Assembly (NCBI RefSeq): GCF_022179185.1
Contig: NZ_BPQJ01000017.1
Span: 90,035-154,034 of the forward strand
DNA: 64,000 nucleotides
Source: Methylobacterium frigidaeris
Lineage (GTDB): Bacteria > Pseudomonadota > Alphaproteobacteria > Rhizobiales > Beijerinckiaceae
Direction of reading: 5' to 3'
The notes beneath the pieces are model-generated. The model was not told the origin of the DNA, did no database searches, and worked only from the letters and a program-made list of their open reading frames with translations. A program made the position numbers and the translations under genes. This document shows positions 34,375 to 42,817 of this stretch, in pieces. Numbering within the stretch: the stretch's first letter is position 1; every line of letters begins with the position of its first letter.

Positions 34375-35282
34375 GCCCCGGGGCGACGCCCGCACCCTTG
34401 CTCGGCGGCGCGCTCACCGCCCTCGTCACGCCCTTCGCGGCGGGCGGGACGCGGCTCGACGAACGGGCGCTCGGCGACCTCGTCGCCTGGCAGGTGGCGC
34501 AAGGCACCGAGGGCCTGGTGATCGGCGGCCCCACGGCCGAGGGGCCGACCCTGACCGAGGCGGAGCGCGACCGCGCCTTGCGCGTCGTCCTCGAGGCAGC
34601 CGGGTGCCGTGTGCCGGTGATCGCCGCCACCGAGAGCAACTGCACCCGCACGGCCATCGCCCGGACCCGGGCGGCGGAGGCCGCCGGGGCCGCCGCCGCC
34701 CTGGCGGTCACGCCCTACTACAACCGCCCGACGCAGGAGGGGCTCTACCGGCATTTCGCCGCCATCGCCGCAGCGAGCGACCGGCCGCTCCTCCTCCACA
34801 CCGACCCGGCCCGCAGCGGGATCGACCTCCTGCCCGACACCCTCGCGCGCCTCGCCGCCCTGCCGGGGATCGCAGGCCTCGTCGATGCCGCCGTCGACCT
34901 CGCCCGCCTGAATGCGACCGGGCGGACGGCCGGCCCGGGCTTCCTGCTCCTCTCCGACGACGACGCCACCGCCGCCGCTCACGCCGCGATGGGCGGGCAA
35001 GGCTGTGTCTCGGTCGTCGCCAACCTGGTGCCGGGGCCTTGCGCCGCCCTGCAGCGGGCCGCCCGGGACGGCGACCACGCCCGCGCCCGGGTGATCCAGG
35101 CCGGGCTGAGGCCGCTGATCGCGGCTTTGTCGCGCGAGACCGATCCGGGCCCGGTCAAGCTCGCCCTGGCGCTGATGCGCCCGGGATTCGCTCCCGACCT
35201 GCGCCTGCCCCTGGTGCGGCCCCGTCCCGAGACGGAGGCCGCGCTCGCGGCGGCGCTCGACCGGATCGGGGAGGCCGTGTAG
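34371..35282 (+). CDS. DapA-fold (DHDPS/NAL family) protein lacking the Schiff-base lysine
   Basis: The protein has 303 residues and the full DHDPS/N-acetylneuraminate lyase barrel: ALVTPF at the N-terminus, GTTGES replaced by GGPTAEGP, VTPYYNRPTQEGLYRHF (Tyr 133 equivalent kept) and a VVANLVPG strand. At the position of the catalytic G-[IV]-K-[ED] the sequence reads IAGLVDAAVDLARL, so the Schiff-base lysine is a valine, and the arginine region is HTDPARSG. It cannot do the classical aldolase chemistry and may be non-enzymatic or a changed enzyme. It is coupled to the small gene upstream and follows an MFS transporter. Confidence 0.85.
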   Translation: MSPGATPAPLLGGALTALVTPFAAGGTRLDERALGDLVAWQVAQGTEGLVIGGPTAEGPTLTEAERDRALRVVLEAAGCRVPVIAATESNCTRTAIARTRAAEAAGAAAALAVTPYYNRPTQEGLYRHFAAIAAASDRPLLLHTDPARSGIDLLPDTLARLAALPGIAGLVDAAVDLARLNATGRTAGPGFLLLSDDDATAAAHAAMGGQGCVSVVANLVPGPCAALQRAARDGDHARARVIQAGLRPLIAALSRETDPGPVKLALALMRPGFAPDLRLPLVRPRPETEAALAAALDRIGEAV

Positions 35283-35304
35283 GAGGAAGATCCCGCTTCG
35301 GTTT

Positions 35305-35586
35305 TCAGCCCCCGCCCGCCTCGTGCGCCTCGCGCACGAACGCCGCCCGCGCCTTCGCGTCGGGCGCGACGTCCCTCGCGCGGCACCAGGCCAGGAAGGC
35401 CTCCGGCTCGATCCGGATGCGGGCCACCGCTACGCCGCTGCGCGACACCTCGCGCTCGATCTGCATCGCCGACATCTGCCAGGTGGCGTAGCTCTCCGGC
35501 AGGCCGGACTCGGCCATCGCCTCCCGGATCCGGGGATAGTCGCCCGGCTCGTACCAGGCGATGCCGACGCTCCGTGGGCGCTCCAT
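35305..35586 (-). CDS. conserved-looking small protein, unknown function
   Basis: The protein has 93 residues, is acidic to neutral and shows no signal peptide. The N-terminal half reads like a helix-strand unit (GIAWYEPGDYPRIREAMAES), and the middle has TWQMSAMQIEREVSRSGVAVARIRI; AFLAWCRARD is near the C-terminus. Codon use is typical. It converges on the DapA-like gene with a 22-bp gap. Family not recognised. Confidence 0.6.
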   Translation of the reverse strand: MERPRSVGIAWYEPGDYPRIREAMAESGLPESYATWQMSAMQIEREVSRSGVAVARIRIEPEAFLAWCRARDVAPDAKARAAFVREAHEAGGG

Positions 35587-35669
35587 CGATCAGCCTCTCA
35601 CGCCTGTGCCCGGGGCCGCAGGAGCACCCGCACCGGCCAGTGTCGCCGCCGGCGTCGCGTGCGCAACAG

Positions 35670-35790
35670 AAAAAAGGCCGCCCTTGCGAGGCGGCCCGAA
35701 GTCTAGGGAGGAAACGCCCAAAGAGGGCTGCACCGCCGCGACGCCATCGCTGCGGTGCGACGTCGTTGTCTCATGCTGCATCGCACACTG
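35670..35790 (-). ncRNA. candidate trans-acting small RNA with anti-SD loop
   Basis: On the minus strand a hairpin (arms at 35730-35736 and 35752-35758, GCACCGC/GCGGTGC with inner GCGA/TCGC) is followed by an unpaired stretch holding TTTCCTCCC (complement of 35706-35714), then a 7-bp GC stem (35676-35682/35690-35696) and TTTTTT. Hairpin, single-stranded anti-Shine-Dalgarno element and terminator with U-tail form the classic layout of an Hfq-dependent sRNA. No protein gene ends here on that strand. The 5' end is a guess. Confidence 0.5.
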
Positions 35791-35797
35791 CAATCGT

Positions 35798-36215
35798 TTG
35801 CAGGGCACAATGGCCATGCTTGCGGCGCATGGATCGCGCTCGCGGCGTCGGATGGCCGGGGCGGCGGCGCCGGAGGGCGTCAAACCGCCCCTTGCCCCGC
35901 GACCCCGACCTGTTAGACGACCCTTCTCCCTCGTGGACGTATCCTGTGGCGCTCCGGCTCCGCCGACAGGCTGGACCGTGAGGGAGCTCGTGACGACGAG
36001 TTGGCGGTGGACCAGTTCTCCCCGCCAGCCTGTGAGGCTCAGTGGGCCGGGTGGTTGCGGGAGGGTCGGCGCAGCGGGGAACAGGAACCGCGTCGCCGGC
36101 TGATGGCCCACACATTCGCCCTTCGCCAGGGCTAGCGCGCCGCCGCGCAAGTTCAAGAATTTCGGAAATGGCCACGCTTCGCTAACCATGCGCCCGGTTC
36201 GCTTGGGGAGTTCGC
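35798..36215. other. gene-free region right of the candidate sRNA
   Basis: About 420 bp with no supported gene on either strand. It probably contains the sRNA promoter (minus strand) near 35790-35840, but no convincing -35/-10 pair could be read. Confidence 0.4.
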
Positions 36216-36446
36216 ATGGGAGCACGCATGAGAACGGCAGCGAGGGCCTGCCGGTTCGCGGGCGGACAGCCCCACCGGTCCGATCGATCCTGCGAGACGC
36301 GCCGCGGCGAGGACCGGCCCGGCACCGGCGGGGCGCGGCCGGTCGGGGAGATCTGGTCGCAGCAGGACAGCCGCGGCCTGACCGCCCGCGAGCTGATCCG
36401 CCTGGCCCAGGCGGTGCGGCTGCGGCCGGCACGCCTGCTGGAATAA
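36216..36446 (+). CDS. small basic protein of unknown function
   Basis: The protein has 76 residues (or 72 from the ATG at 36228). The N-terminal half is Arg-rich; the C-terminal half, GLTARELIRLAQAVRLRPARLLE, is amphipathic helical and looks like a domain fragment of an HTH-type protein. GGGGAG lies upstream of the first ATG. A terminator-like hairpin follows 120 bp downstream. Moderate support only. Confidence 0.42.
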   Translation: MGARMRTAARACRFAGGQPHRSDRSCETRRGEDRPGTGGARPVGEIWSQQDSRGLTARELIRLAQAVRLRPARLLE

Positions 36447-36566
36447 TACCGCCGCACCTTCGAACAGACGCGTTCGACGGTGCCAGGCAAGCCCGAACGG
36501 GCGCCGGCGCTGATGCGCCGGCGCGAGGGAATGACTCTCCGGCCCGCAGCGCCGACCCTGCGAGAG

Positions 36567-36591
36567 AAGGCCCCGCCTCCGGCGGGGCCTT
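36567..36591. terminator. bidirectional terminator hairpin
   Basis: Perfect 11-bp arms (AAGGCCCCGCC / GGCGGGGCCTT) enclose a 3-base loop. It lies 16 bp beyond the stop of the adenylate cyclase gene (minus strand) and downstream of the small plus-strand gene, so it can serve both. The T-tract is only two bases on each side. Confidence 0.6.
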
Positions 36592-36606
36592 CGTCGTCCA
36601 GGGGGC

Positions 36607-38043
36607 TCATCCGTCCTCGGGAGGGAGGACCGGAGCGAAGATCGTGATCGGTTGCGTGCGGCCGGCGAGGGGCTCGCGGCCGACCTCCCGCCAGGCGGCG
36701 GGATCCGACGACCCGGCGACGGCGGCCTCGGAGGCGAGAACCACCGCGCCGTAGCGCTTGGTCGCCTGCTCGAGGCGCGAAGCGACGTTCACCGCGTCGC
36801 CGAGCACCGTGAACTCCATCCGCTCCTCGTCGCCGACGATCCCGCAGAACACCTCGCCGACATGGATGCCGATGCCGATCCGCACGGCGCGCGGCAGCTC
36901 CCGGCTCTCGTTCCAGGCCTCGACGATGCCGACGAGGTCCTGCGCGAAGGCGAGCGCCCGGGCCGCGTCGTCGCCACCCTCGTCCGGCACCCCGAACAGG
37001 ATCAGGGCGCCGTCGCCGATGAACTTGTCGACGAAGCCGTGGTGCCGGCGCACGCAGGCGAGGATCCGGGTGCGGAAGGCGGTGAAGAACCGCGACAGCC
37101 CTTCCGGATCCATGCCCTCGGCCATCCCGGTCGAGTCGCGGATGTCCACGAAGGCGATCACGGCGCGCTGCCGGCGGCCGCGGCGCAAGGCAGCGTCCCC
37201 CGCCGCGAGCCGGGGCGCGATCTCGGCCGGCAGGAAGCGCGACAGGCTGGCGCGCCCGACCGCGTCCCGGACCGCGGCGGTGAGGAGCCGCCGCGAGCGG
37301 ACGATGCCGAAGGCCGTGGCGGCCCCGGCGAGCAGCAGCAGCGTGAGGCGCATCACGTTGACGGGCATCGAGAACAGCTGGGTCCAGGTCGGCTTGCCGG
37401 CGGCGGCCGGATCGAGGACCAGCTGGTGCTCGAGCCCGGCCGCGATCCCGACGAGGCCGAGGGCGAGCAGCGCGATGGCGCCGAGCTGGACCTTCACGTC
37501 GTAGCGCAGCGCCCCGACCGCCAGGACCAGGGGCACCGCCCAGATGATCGGGGCGGAGGGCACGGCGTTGCCGGGCAGGCCGCGCTCGCCGAGGGCGAGG
37601 ACGATGATGGCCAGAACCAGCCCGACATCCAGCACCATGAACAGGTAGGCGTAGGCGTGATGCCAGCGCTGCGGCACCGCGAGCACGATGCTGGCGGCGC
37701 CGACGGTCAGGAAGCCGAGGGCGGCGATCCAGGCGTTGCGCTGGAAGATGCCGAGCGACACGCCGGCCAGCTCGTGCAGCAGGTGGCTGGCGGCGATCAC
37801 CGTGACGAAGACGCAGACCCCGATCCCCACCCGCAGCCAGCCGATCAGCCGCTCGGCCGCGACCTCGTGGCGGCGCATCAGCCCGGCGACGAGGTCGCCC
37901 GCGAGCGGGGCGGCCAGGGGATTGGCGAAGAGATCCGTGGCACCCGCCGGCGGGCCGGTGAGCGGGGCGGCTTGGCGTGACGGATCCTGGCGTGACGGAT
38001 CCTGGCGTGACGGATCCTGCTGCACGCGCAATCCTGGCTGCAT
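36607..38043 (-). CDS. membrane adenylate/guanylate cyclase (class III)
   Basis: The protein has 478 residues. About six hydrophobic helices occupy residues 55-255, followed by a class III cyclase domain (about 285-460): VIAFVDIRDSTGMAEG with the first metal Asp, FVDKFIGDGALILFG with the second Asp, and GIGIHVGEVFCGIVG...FTVLGDAVNVASRLEQATK. The pattern fits the single-chain bacterial cyclases that make cAMP. The N-terminus holds three QDPSR repeats from a 15-bp tandem duplication. It is transcribed alone. Confidence 0.9.
   Translation of the reverse strand: MQPGLRVQQDPSRQDPSRQDPSRQAAPLTGPPAGATDLFANPLAAPLAGDLVAGLMRRHEVAAERLIGWLRVGIGVCVFVTVIAASHLLHELAGVSLGIFQRNAWIAALGFLTVGAASIVLAVPQRWHHAYAYLFMVLDVGLVLAIIVLALGERGLPGNAVPSAPIIWAVPLVLAVGALRYDVKVQLGAIALLALGLVGIAAGLEHQLVLDPAAAGKPTWTQLFSMPVNVMRLTLLLLAGAATAFGIVRSRRLLTAAVRDAVGRASLSRFLPAEIAPRLAAGDAALRRGRRQRAVIAFVDIRDSTGMAEGMDPEGLSRFFTAFRTRILACVRRHHGFVDKFIGDGALILFGVPDEGGDDAARALAFAQDLVGIVEAWNESRELPRAVRIGIGIHVGEVFCGIVGDEERMEFTVLGDAVNVASRLEQATKRYGAVVLASEAAVAGSSDPAAWREVGREPLAGRTQPITIFAPVLPPEDG
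37973..38017. repeat. three perfect 15-bp tandem units in the cyclase N-terminus
   Basis: The unit TGGCGTGACGGATCC occurs three times head to tail. Each encodes five residues (QDPSR on the minus strand), so copy number can change without a frameshift. Confidence 0.92.
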
Positions 38044-38211
38044 GCCGGCCTCCTGTCGCCCCGGACAGGGCGGAGAAAGGCCTGATTAGAGCATGGCCGT
38101 GATCGGGCGGCTACTGGGGCTGACCTGATGAGCCCCAGCCGCGAGCTTGCCCTGAAGCTGGCAGCCGGGGTTGGATCGGTCCTCGCTATTATCGTGGAGT
38201 CTGGCCCGTCG

Positions 38212-39516
38212 TCAGGCCGGATCGTCCCGCAGGGCGTGGTAGAGCAGGATCGCCGCCGCCGTGGCGGTGCCGATGCCGCCGAGCTTGAAGCTGCCGAGGC
38301 TGACCGTGAAGTCGCCGGCGCCGAGCACCAGGGCCGTGCCGACGGTGAGCAGGACCCGGGTGCGGGAGAAATCGACCCGGTTCTCGACGAAGATCCGCCC
38401 CGCCGCGGCGGCGATCAGCCCGAACACCACCACCGAGAGGCCGCCGATCACCGGGCCCGGGATCACCAGGATCGCGGCGCCGAATTTCGGCGACAGCCCG
38501 AACAGGATCGCGACGAGGCCGGCGACCGCGAAGACCAGCGTCGAGTAGATCCGGGTCACCGCCATCACGCCCATGTTCTCGGCGTAGGTCGTCACGCCGG
38601 TGCCGCCGAAGGCCCCCGACAGCATAGTGGCGAGCCCGTCGCCCAGGAACGCCCGGCCGAGATACGGGTCGAGGTTGCGCCCGGTCATCGCGCCGATCGC
38701 CTTCACGTGGCCGAGATTCTCGGCGACCAGCACCAGGGCGACGGGGGCGATCAGCCAGATCGCGGACGCCTCGAAGACCGGGGTCGTGACGTGCGGCCAG
38801 CCGAACCACGGCGCTTGCGTGATCCGCGCGAGGTCGAGGGGCTTGGCGAGCCCGAGCCCGTTCGCCAGCACACCGTAGAGCAGGGTGGCGGCCACCGCCC
38901 CGATGAGAAGCGGCAGGCGCCGCGCGGATCCGGGCAGGTAGGAGGCGGCGAGGCCGACCGCCAGGATCGTGAACAGCCCGATCCCGACATCGAGCCCCGA
39001 TCCCGAGATGCCCTTCACCCCGATCGGCGCGAGGTTGAGGCCGATCGCCCCGACGATCGCGCCGGTCACCGCCGGCGGCATCAGCCGGCCGATCCAGGCA
39101 TCGCCCGCCCGCATCACCGCGATCCCGATCATGGCGTAGACCGCGCCGGCGGCGATGATGCCGCCGAGGGCGACGGGCAGGTTCGGGTTCGGCCCGCTGC
39201 CGCCGTAGCCGGTGGCGGCGATCACCACGGCGATGAAGGCGAAGCTGGAGCCGAGATAGCTCGGCACCCGCCCGCCGACCACGACGAAGAACAGCAGCGT
39301 GGCGATGCCGGAGAACAGGATCGCCAGGTTGGGATCGAAGCCCATCAGCAGCGGCGCGAGCGCGGTCGAGCCGAACATCGCCACGACGTGCTGGAGCGCC
39401 AGCACCACCACCTGGCCGAGCGGCGGCCGCTCGTCCGGCAGCACCACCGCGCCCCGGGCGAGCCGCCAGCGCGGAAAGCCCCCGTCTTCCGTCCGTTCCC
39501 GCGTCTCCGGTCCCAT
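38212..39516 (-). CDS. uracil/xanthine permease (NCS2 family)
   Basis: The protein has 434 residues and is polytopic. NCS2 features are the early LALQHVVAMFGSTALAPLLMG, a GFDPNLAILFSGIATLLFF segment, EASAIWLIAPVALVLVAENLGH with the substrate-site Glu, and GGTGVTTYAENMGVMAVTRIYS with the NCS2 signature. The pattern is nearest the uracil-xanthine (UraA/PyrP-like) branch. GGGGGG precedes the ATG at 39516, so I prefer it to the upstream in-frame start at 39657. Confidence 0.9.
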   Translation of the reverse strand: MGPETRERTEDGGFPRWRLARGAVVLPDERPPLGQVVVLALQHVVAMFGSTALAPLLMGFDPNLAILFSGIATLLFFVVVGGRVPSYLGSSFAFIAVVIAATGYGGSGPNPNLPVALGGIIAAGAVYAMIGIAVMRAGDAWIGRLMPPAVTGAIVGAIGLNLAPIGVKGISGSGLDVGIGLFTILAVGLAASYLPGSARRLPLLIGAVAATLLYGVLANGLGLAKPLDLARITQAPWFGWPHVTTPVFEASAIWLIAPVALVLVAENLGHVKAIGAMTGRNLDPYLGRAFLGDGLATMLSGAFGGTGVTTYAENMGVMAVTRIYSTLVFAVAGLVAILFGLSPKFGAAILVIPGPVIGGLSVVVFGLIAAAAGRIFVENRVDFSRTRVLLTVGTALVLGAGDFTVSLGSFKLGGIGTATAAAILLYHALRDDPA

Positions 39517-39671
39517 GAGTTCCCCCCTGATCGCTTGTCCGGGGAGGGGCTTAGAGGATTTGGCGCGGGTCCGGGAATAGGAGGGCGAGGAAGAGCGTGA
39601 GGCGGCTTGCGCGGGCGCGCGGTCTTGCGCGAAGGGATCCCTTCCGATCCCGAGCACCGGCGGCCGCCTCC

Positions 39672-40418
39672 ATGACCTCCCCGCCCTCCATGACCTCCCC
39701 GGACGAGACCAAGGCCGACCTCACCGTCATGATCTCGGGCGGCTTCGCCCTCGCCTACGAGGCGGTGCTGCCGGATTTCGAGCGCGCGACGGGGCTGACG
39801 GTCCGGACGCTGTCCGGCGCGTCGCAGGGGGAGGGGCCGCGGACCATCCGGCACCAGCTCGATCACGGCGCCCGCGTCGACGTGGTGATCCTCTCGAACG
39901 AGGGGCTGCACGCGCTGACGGACGAGGGCCGGATCGTCGAAGGCTCAGGCGTCGCGCTCGCCACCGCGCCGCTCGCCGCCGCGGTGCGGGCCGGTGCGCC
40001 GACGCCTGAGATCGGGACCGTCGCGGCACTCACCCGCACCCTGATGGCGGCCCGCCTCGTCGTGATGCCGGGCAGCACCAGCGGCCTGTTCATCCAGGAT
40101 ACGGTGTTTCCGCGGCTCGGCCTCGCCGGCACCGTGCGCAAGCGGGTGCTGCCGCGCGGCTCCGACTCCGCCGCCGCCCTGGCGGCGGGCGAGGCCGACC
40201 TCGCCCTCGGGCCGGTGAGCGAGCTGGTCGACGTGCCGGGGATCGAGGTGGTCGGACTGCTCCCCGACGACGTCCAGCTCGTCCAGACCTTCGCGGCGGC
40301 GATCGTCGCGGGCTCGGCGGCCGTCGAGCCGGCGCGGCGGCTGATCGCCCACCTCGTCTCGGACCACGCCGCGGCGGCGATCCGGCGGACCGGCATGGAG
40401 CCCGTTGGAAGAGCATGA
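39672..40418 (+). CDS. ModA-like periplasmic-binding-fold protein without signal peptide
   Basis: The protein has 248 residues in the class II binding-protein fold: LTVMISGGFALAYEAVLPDFERATGLTV, then VDVVILSNEGLHALTDEGRI, and RLVVMPGSTSGLFI. It resembles molybdate/tungstate binding proteins (ModA family), but there is no N-terminal signal peptide and no transporter genes adjoin it. It may be a cytoplasmic ligand-binding or remnant protein. The start is at one of two repeated ATGACCTCCCC sequences (39672 or 39690). Confidence 0.75.
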   Translation: MTSPPSMTSPDETKADLTVMISGGFALAYEAVLPDFERATGLTVRTLSGASQGEGPRTIRHQLDHGARVDVVILSNEGLHALTDEGRIVEGSGVALATAPLAAAVRAGAPTPEIGTVAALTRTLMAARLVVMPGSTSGLFIQDTVFPRLGLAGTVRKRVLPRGSDSAAALAAGEADLALGPVSELVDVPGIEVVGLLPDDVQLVQTFAAAIVAGSAAVEPARRLIAHLVSDHAAAAIRRTGMEPVGRA

Positions 40419-40452
40419 GGAGCCGCGCGCCGCGCGACCCTGGTGCGGTCGT

Positions 40453-40721
40453 TCAGGCGAGGGCCGCGCCACACTTGTCGGCGTCGGGTGCCTTCTCCCG
40501 GTTGATCGTCCCGGCGACATCGACGTGGAGCTCGGTCCAGGCTCCGTCGCCCCGCCGCGCCAGCACCTCGACGTGCTTCGGCCTGCGCCGCGGCGCACCC
40601 GGGAGCCGGCGGCCGCCGTCACGAAACCTGCCCGGATCGGGCGCGATGGATCCGTCCCGGCTGCGCCGGACGAGAGCGCGAGGAGGACGAATTTTGCCGC
40701 GCACCCGGAAATCCGCGACAT
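40453..40721 (-). pseudogene. possible frameshifted small secreted protein
   Basis: From an ATG at 40721 the frame reads a signal-peptide-like start (MSRISGCAAKFVLLALSSGAAG). Further on, a different frame reads a convincing protein end (KHVEVLARRGDGAWTELHVDVAG...KCGAALA) with a stop at 40453. Joining them needs one frame change around 40590-40620. Either the gene is broken or only one half is real. Confidence 0.28.
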
Positions 40722-40794
40722 CTTGCCGCTCTGTCCAGGGCCCGGGACCACAATCACAGATGTTATTGAATGACCTCGGCTTTAGGCGGGTTGC

Positions 40795-41523
40795 ATGAGC
40801 CGGAAGCGCCTCGATCTGACCCTCGCCTTCCTGCGCTCCCTCGACCGGACCGCGAGCGCGCAGGACGTCTCCGAACTCCTGCTCCGGCTCCTCGGCCGCT
40901 TCGGGATCGAGCACGCGCTGGCCGGAACCCTGCCGGTCATCGGCGCGCCACCGCGCCAGCAATACGAGCACGCCCTCCTCGACGCGATGCCACCGGACTG
41001 GAAGGCCCGCTACCTGTCCCGCGGCTACCTGTTCCGGGACGCCACGGTGCGCCACCTCGCCGGGGCGAACGCGCCCTTCGCCTGGTCCGAGATCGCCGGG
41101 CAGTACCGCGAGGATCCGGCGGCCCTGCGCGTCATGCACGAGGCCGGCGAGCACGGCCTGCGCCACGGGGTCACCGTGCCGCTCCTGACCCTGGACGGGC
41201 AGCTCGCGGGGTTCAGCTTCTCGGGCGCGCGGGTCGAGGTCTCGCCGGAGGATCTCGGCACGCTGCAGCTCGTGGCGACCTACGCCTTCGCCCAGCTCGT
41301 GCTGCTGCGCTCCGAGGCCGGCGCCGAGATCCGCCTGTCGCCGCGCGAGCGCGAGGTGCTGCAATGGGTCGCCGAGGGCAAGACGAGCTGGGAGATCGGC
41401 GAGATCCTGGCGATCTCCTCCAAGGGCGTCGAGCACCACCTGCGCACCACCCGCACCAAGCTCGGCACGCTCAACAGCGCCCAGTCGGTGGCGGTCGCCC
41501 TGCGGCGCGGACTGATCTCCTGA
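40795..41523 (+). CDS. LuxR-type regulator, autoinducer-binding domain (solo)
   Basis: The protein has 242 residues. The N-terminal Autoind_bind domain keeps Trp and Tyr in DWKARYLSRGY, Asp in LFRDATVRH, Trp in APFAWSEI and Gly in LRHGVTVPL; the usual Pro after Asp is Ala. The C-terminal GerE HTH (LSPREREVLQWVAEGKTSWEIGEILAISSKGVEHHLRTTRTKL) is intact. No luxI gene is in the window, so it is a solo that may listen to exogenous or other endogenous acyl-HSLs. Confidence 0.85.
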   Translation: MSRKRLDLTLAFLRSLDRTASAQDVSELLLRLLGRFGIEHALAGTLPVIGAPPRQQYEHALLDAMPPDWKARYLSRGYLFRDATVRHLAGANAPFAWSEIAGQYREDPAALRVMHEAGEHGLRHGVTVPLLTLDGQLAGFSFSGARVEVSPEDLGTLQLVATYAFAQLVLLRSEAGAEIRLSPREREVLQWVAEGKTSWEIGEILAISSKGVEHHLRTTRTKLGTLNSAQSVAVALRRGLIS

Positions 41524-41555
41524 TTCCGGCCGGGGATCGTCCCCGTTTCCTGTAT

Positions 41556-41583
41556 TTGACAATCGTCCATCATAGGAGATGAT
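41556..41583 (+). promoter_or_regulatory. possible promoter/operator before the DMT-type gene
   Basis: TTGACA (41556-41561) is a consensus -35 box, followed by an inverted repeat ATCAT-N5-ATGAT (41569-41583) overlapping the expected -10 region. Suggests a regulated promoter; the -10 itself is weak. Confidence 0.33.
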
Positions 41584-41656
41584 CGCGGCTCGACAGGAGC
41601 CGCGCCATGCCACCATGCCCCACCTCGTCCTCCCTCCGCCCTGCCGGAGCCGCCCG

Positions 41657-42106
41657 ATGACCGGCGCGGTGCTTCTCTGCCTCGTCGCAGGGGCGGCTTT
41701 GGTGATCCAGAATGCGCTGATGGGGGCGATCGTGGCGCGGGGGACCGGCCTGACGGGAGCGCTCCTGTGCAACTCGCTGGTCGGGCTGACGCTGCTCGGC
41801 CTCGTCGAGGTCTGGCGCAGCGGCCCGGCCTTCCCGCTGCGCCTAGCGGAGCGGGCGGAGCCCTGGTTCCTGGTGCCGGGCCTGCTCGGCACGCTGGTCG
41901 TGGCCGCGAGCCTCTACGGCTACCGCCAGCAGGGCGCGACCGTCACGGTGGCGCTGGTGGTGGCGGGCCAGCTCGCGGCGGGAATCGCCGGCGACGCGAT
42001 GGGCCTGACCGGCCGCAAGGGCGGGCTCGGTCCGGAAACCTGGATCGGGGCCGCGCTGCTCGTCGTCGGCGCGGTCCTGATCCTGCGGGGTCGGGGGTCG
42101 GCCTGA
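41657..42106 (+). CDS. DMT-superfamily membrane protein (YdcZ/DUF606 type)
   Basis: The protein has 149 residues and about five membrane helices. DUF606 features are VIQNALMGAIVARGTG near the N-terminus, FLVPGLLGTLVVAASLYGYRQ in the middle and GQLAAGIAGDAMGL. Family members are small half-size transporters or efflux components. The ATG at 41657 places the first helix directly at the N-terminus. The stop region is duplicated (GGGTCGGCCTGAATCGATG twice, about 42088-42126). Confidence 0.8.
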   Translation: MTGAVLLCLVAGAALVIQNALMGAIVARGTGLTGALLCNSLVGLTLLGLVEVWRSGPAFPLRLAERAEPWFLVPGLLGTLVVAASLYGYRQQGATVTVALVVAGQLAAGIAGDAMGLTGRKGGLGPETWIGAALLVVGAVLILRGRGSA

Positions 42107-42190
42107 ATCGATGGGGTCGGCCTGAATCGATGGGCGGCGCCTGAGCCGGAGGAGGCCGGCCCGGGCCCCCTGTGTCAGCCCACCCTTGTG

Positions 42191-42397
42191 TCAGCCCCGG
42201 CCGCCCCTCGGCACCTCGGTGGAGACGGCCGAGACGAGGCCGTCCGGCGCAGGCCCGGGGCCGAGCAGGTTCACGGCCACGTGGAGGCCGATGGCGGGTC
42301 CGAAGACCAGGGCCAGCATGAGAAGAAGCACGATCACGACGCTGCGGTCGCGGGTGGCGGCGGCGCCGGAGCGGGCGCCCGTCGTCATCAGGGTCAT
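42191..42397 (-). CDS. small single-pass membrane protein
   Basis: The protein has 68 residues. A basic N-terminus is followed by one long hydrophobic helix (VVIVLLLMLALVFGPAIGLHVAV, about 20-42) and a Gly/Pro-rich tail. Function unknown. The adjacent bases contain a duplicated CTTGTGTCAGCCC-like element. Confidence 0.5.
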   Translation of the reverse strand: MTLMTTGARSGAAATRDRSVVIVLLLMLALVFGPAIGLHVAVNLLGPGPAPDGLVSAVSTEVPRGGRG

Positions 42398-42817
42398 GGC
42401 TCACCTCGTTCGACCGGCCGCATCGGCGCCGGTCGCGGGCGAGCCCGATCAGCGATCAGGCGCGGGTCACGCGAGGCGGTACCGAGGCGGCGCGGTCCGT
42501 CGACTACTGTCGCTGGGCATGGGGGATGAAGGATTCCGGTGATGCCGCGCGCGGCCGATTCGTCGGCCCCGTACGGACCAGGGCCACATGCGTGCGAACC
42601 CTCGCTGCGTCAAGGGCTGCGGCACGCTTTTTCCCCGCTACGGGCGCGGGGCCACACCCCGACCCGGCGCATGCCTTCCGTGCGCACGCCCCTCGGGCGC
42701 ATGAACCCTTTGTTCTCGCCGCATTTCTTTGCCACAAGCCGGGAGACCATATCGGGCGCTGCGAGCCGGCGCCGCCGGTTCGAAGACCAGCCCGCCGACA
42801 CAGCCAGCCTGTCCTCC

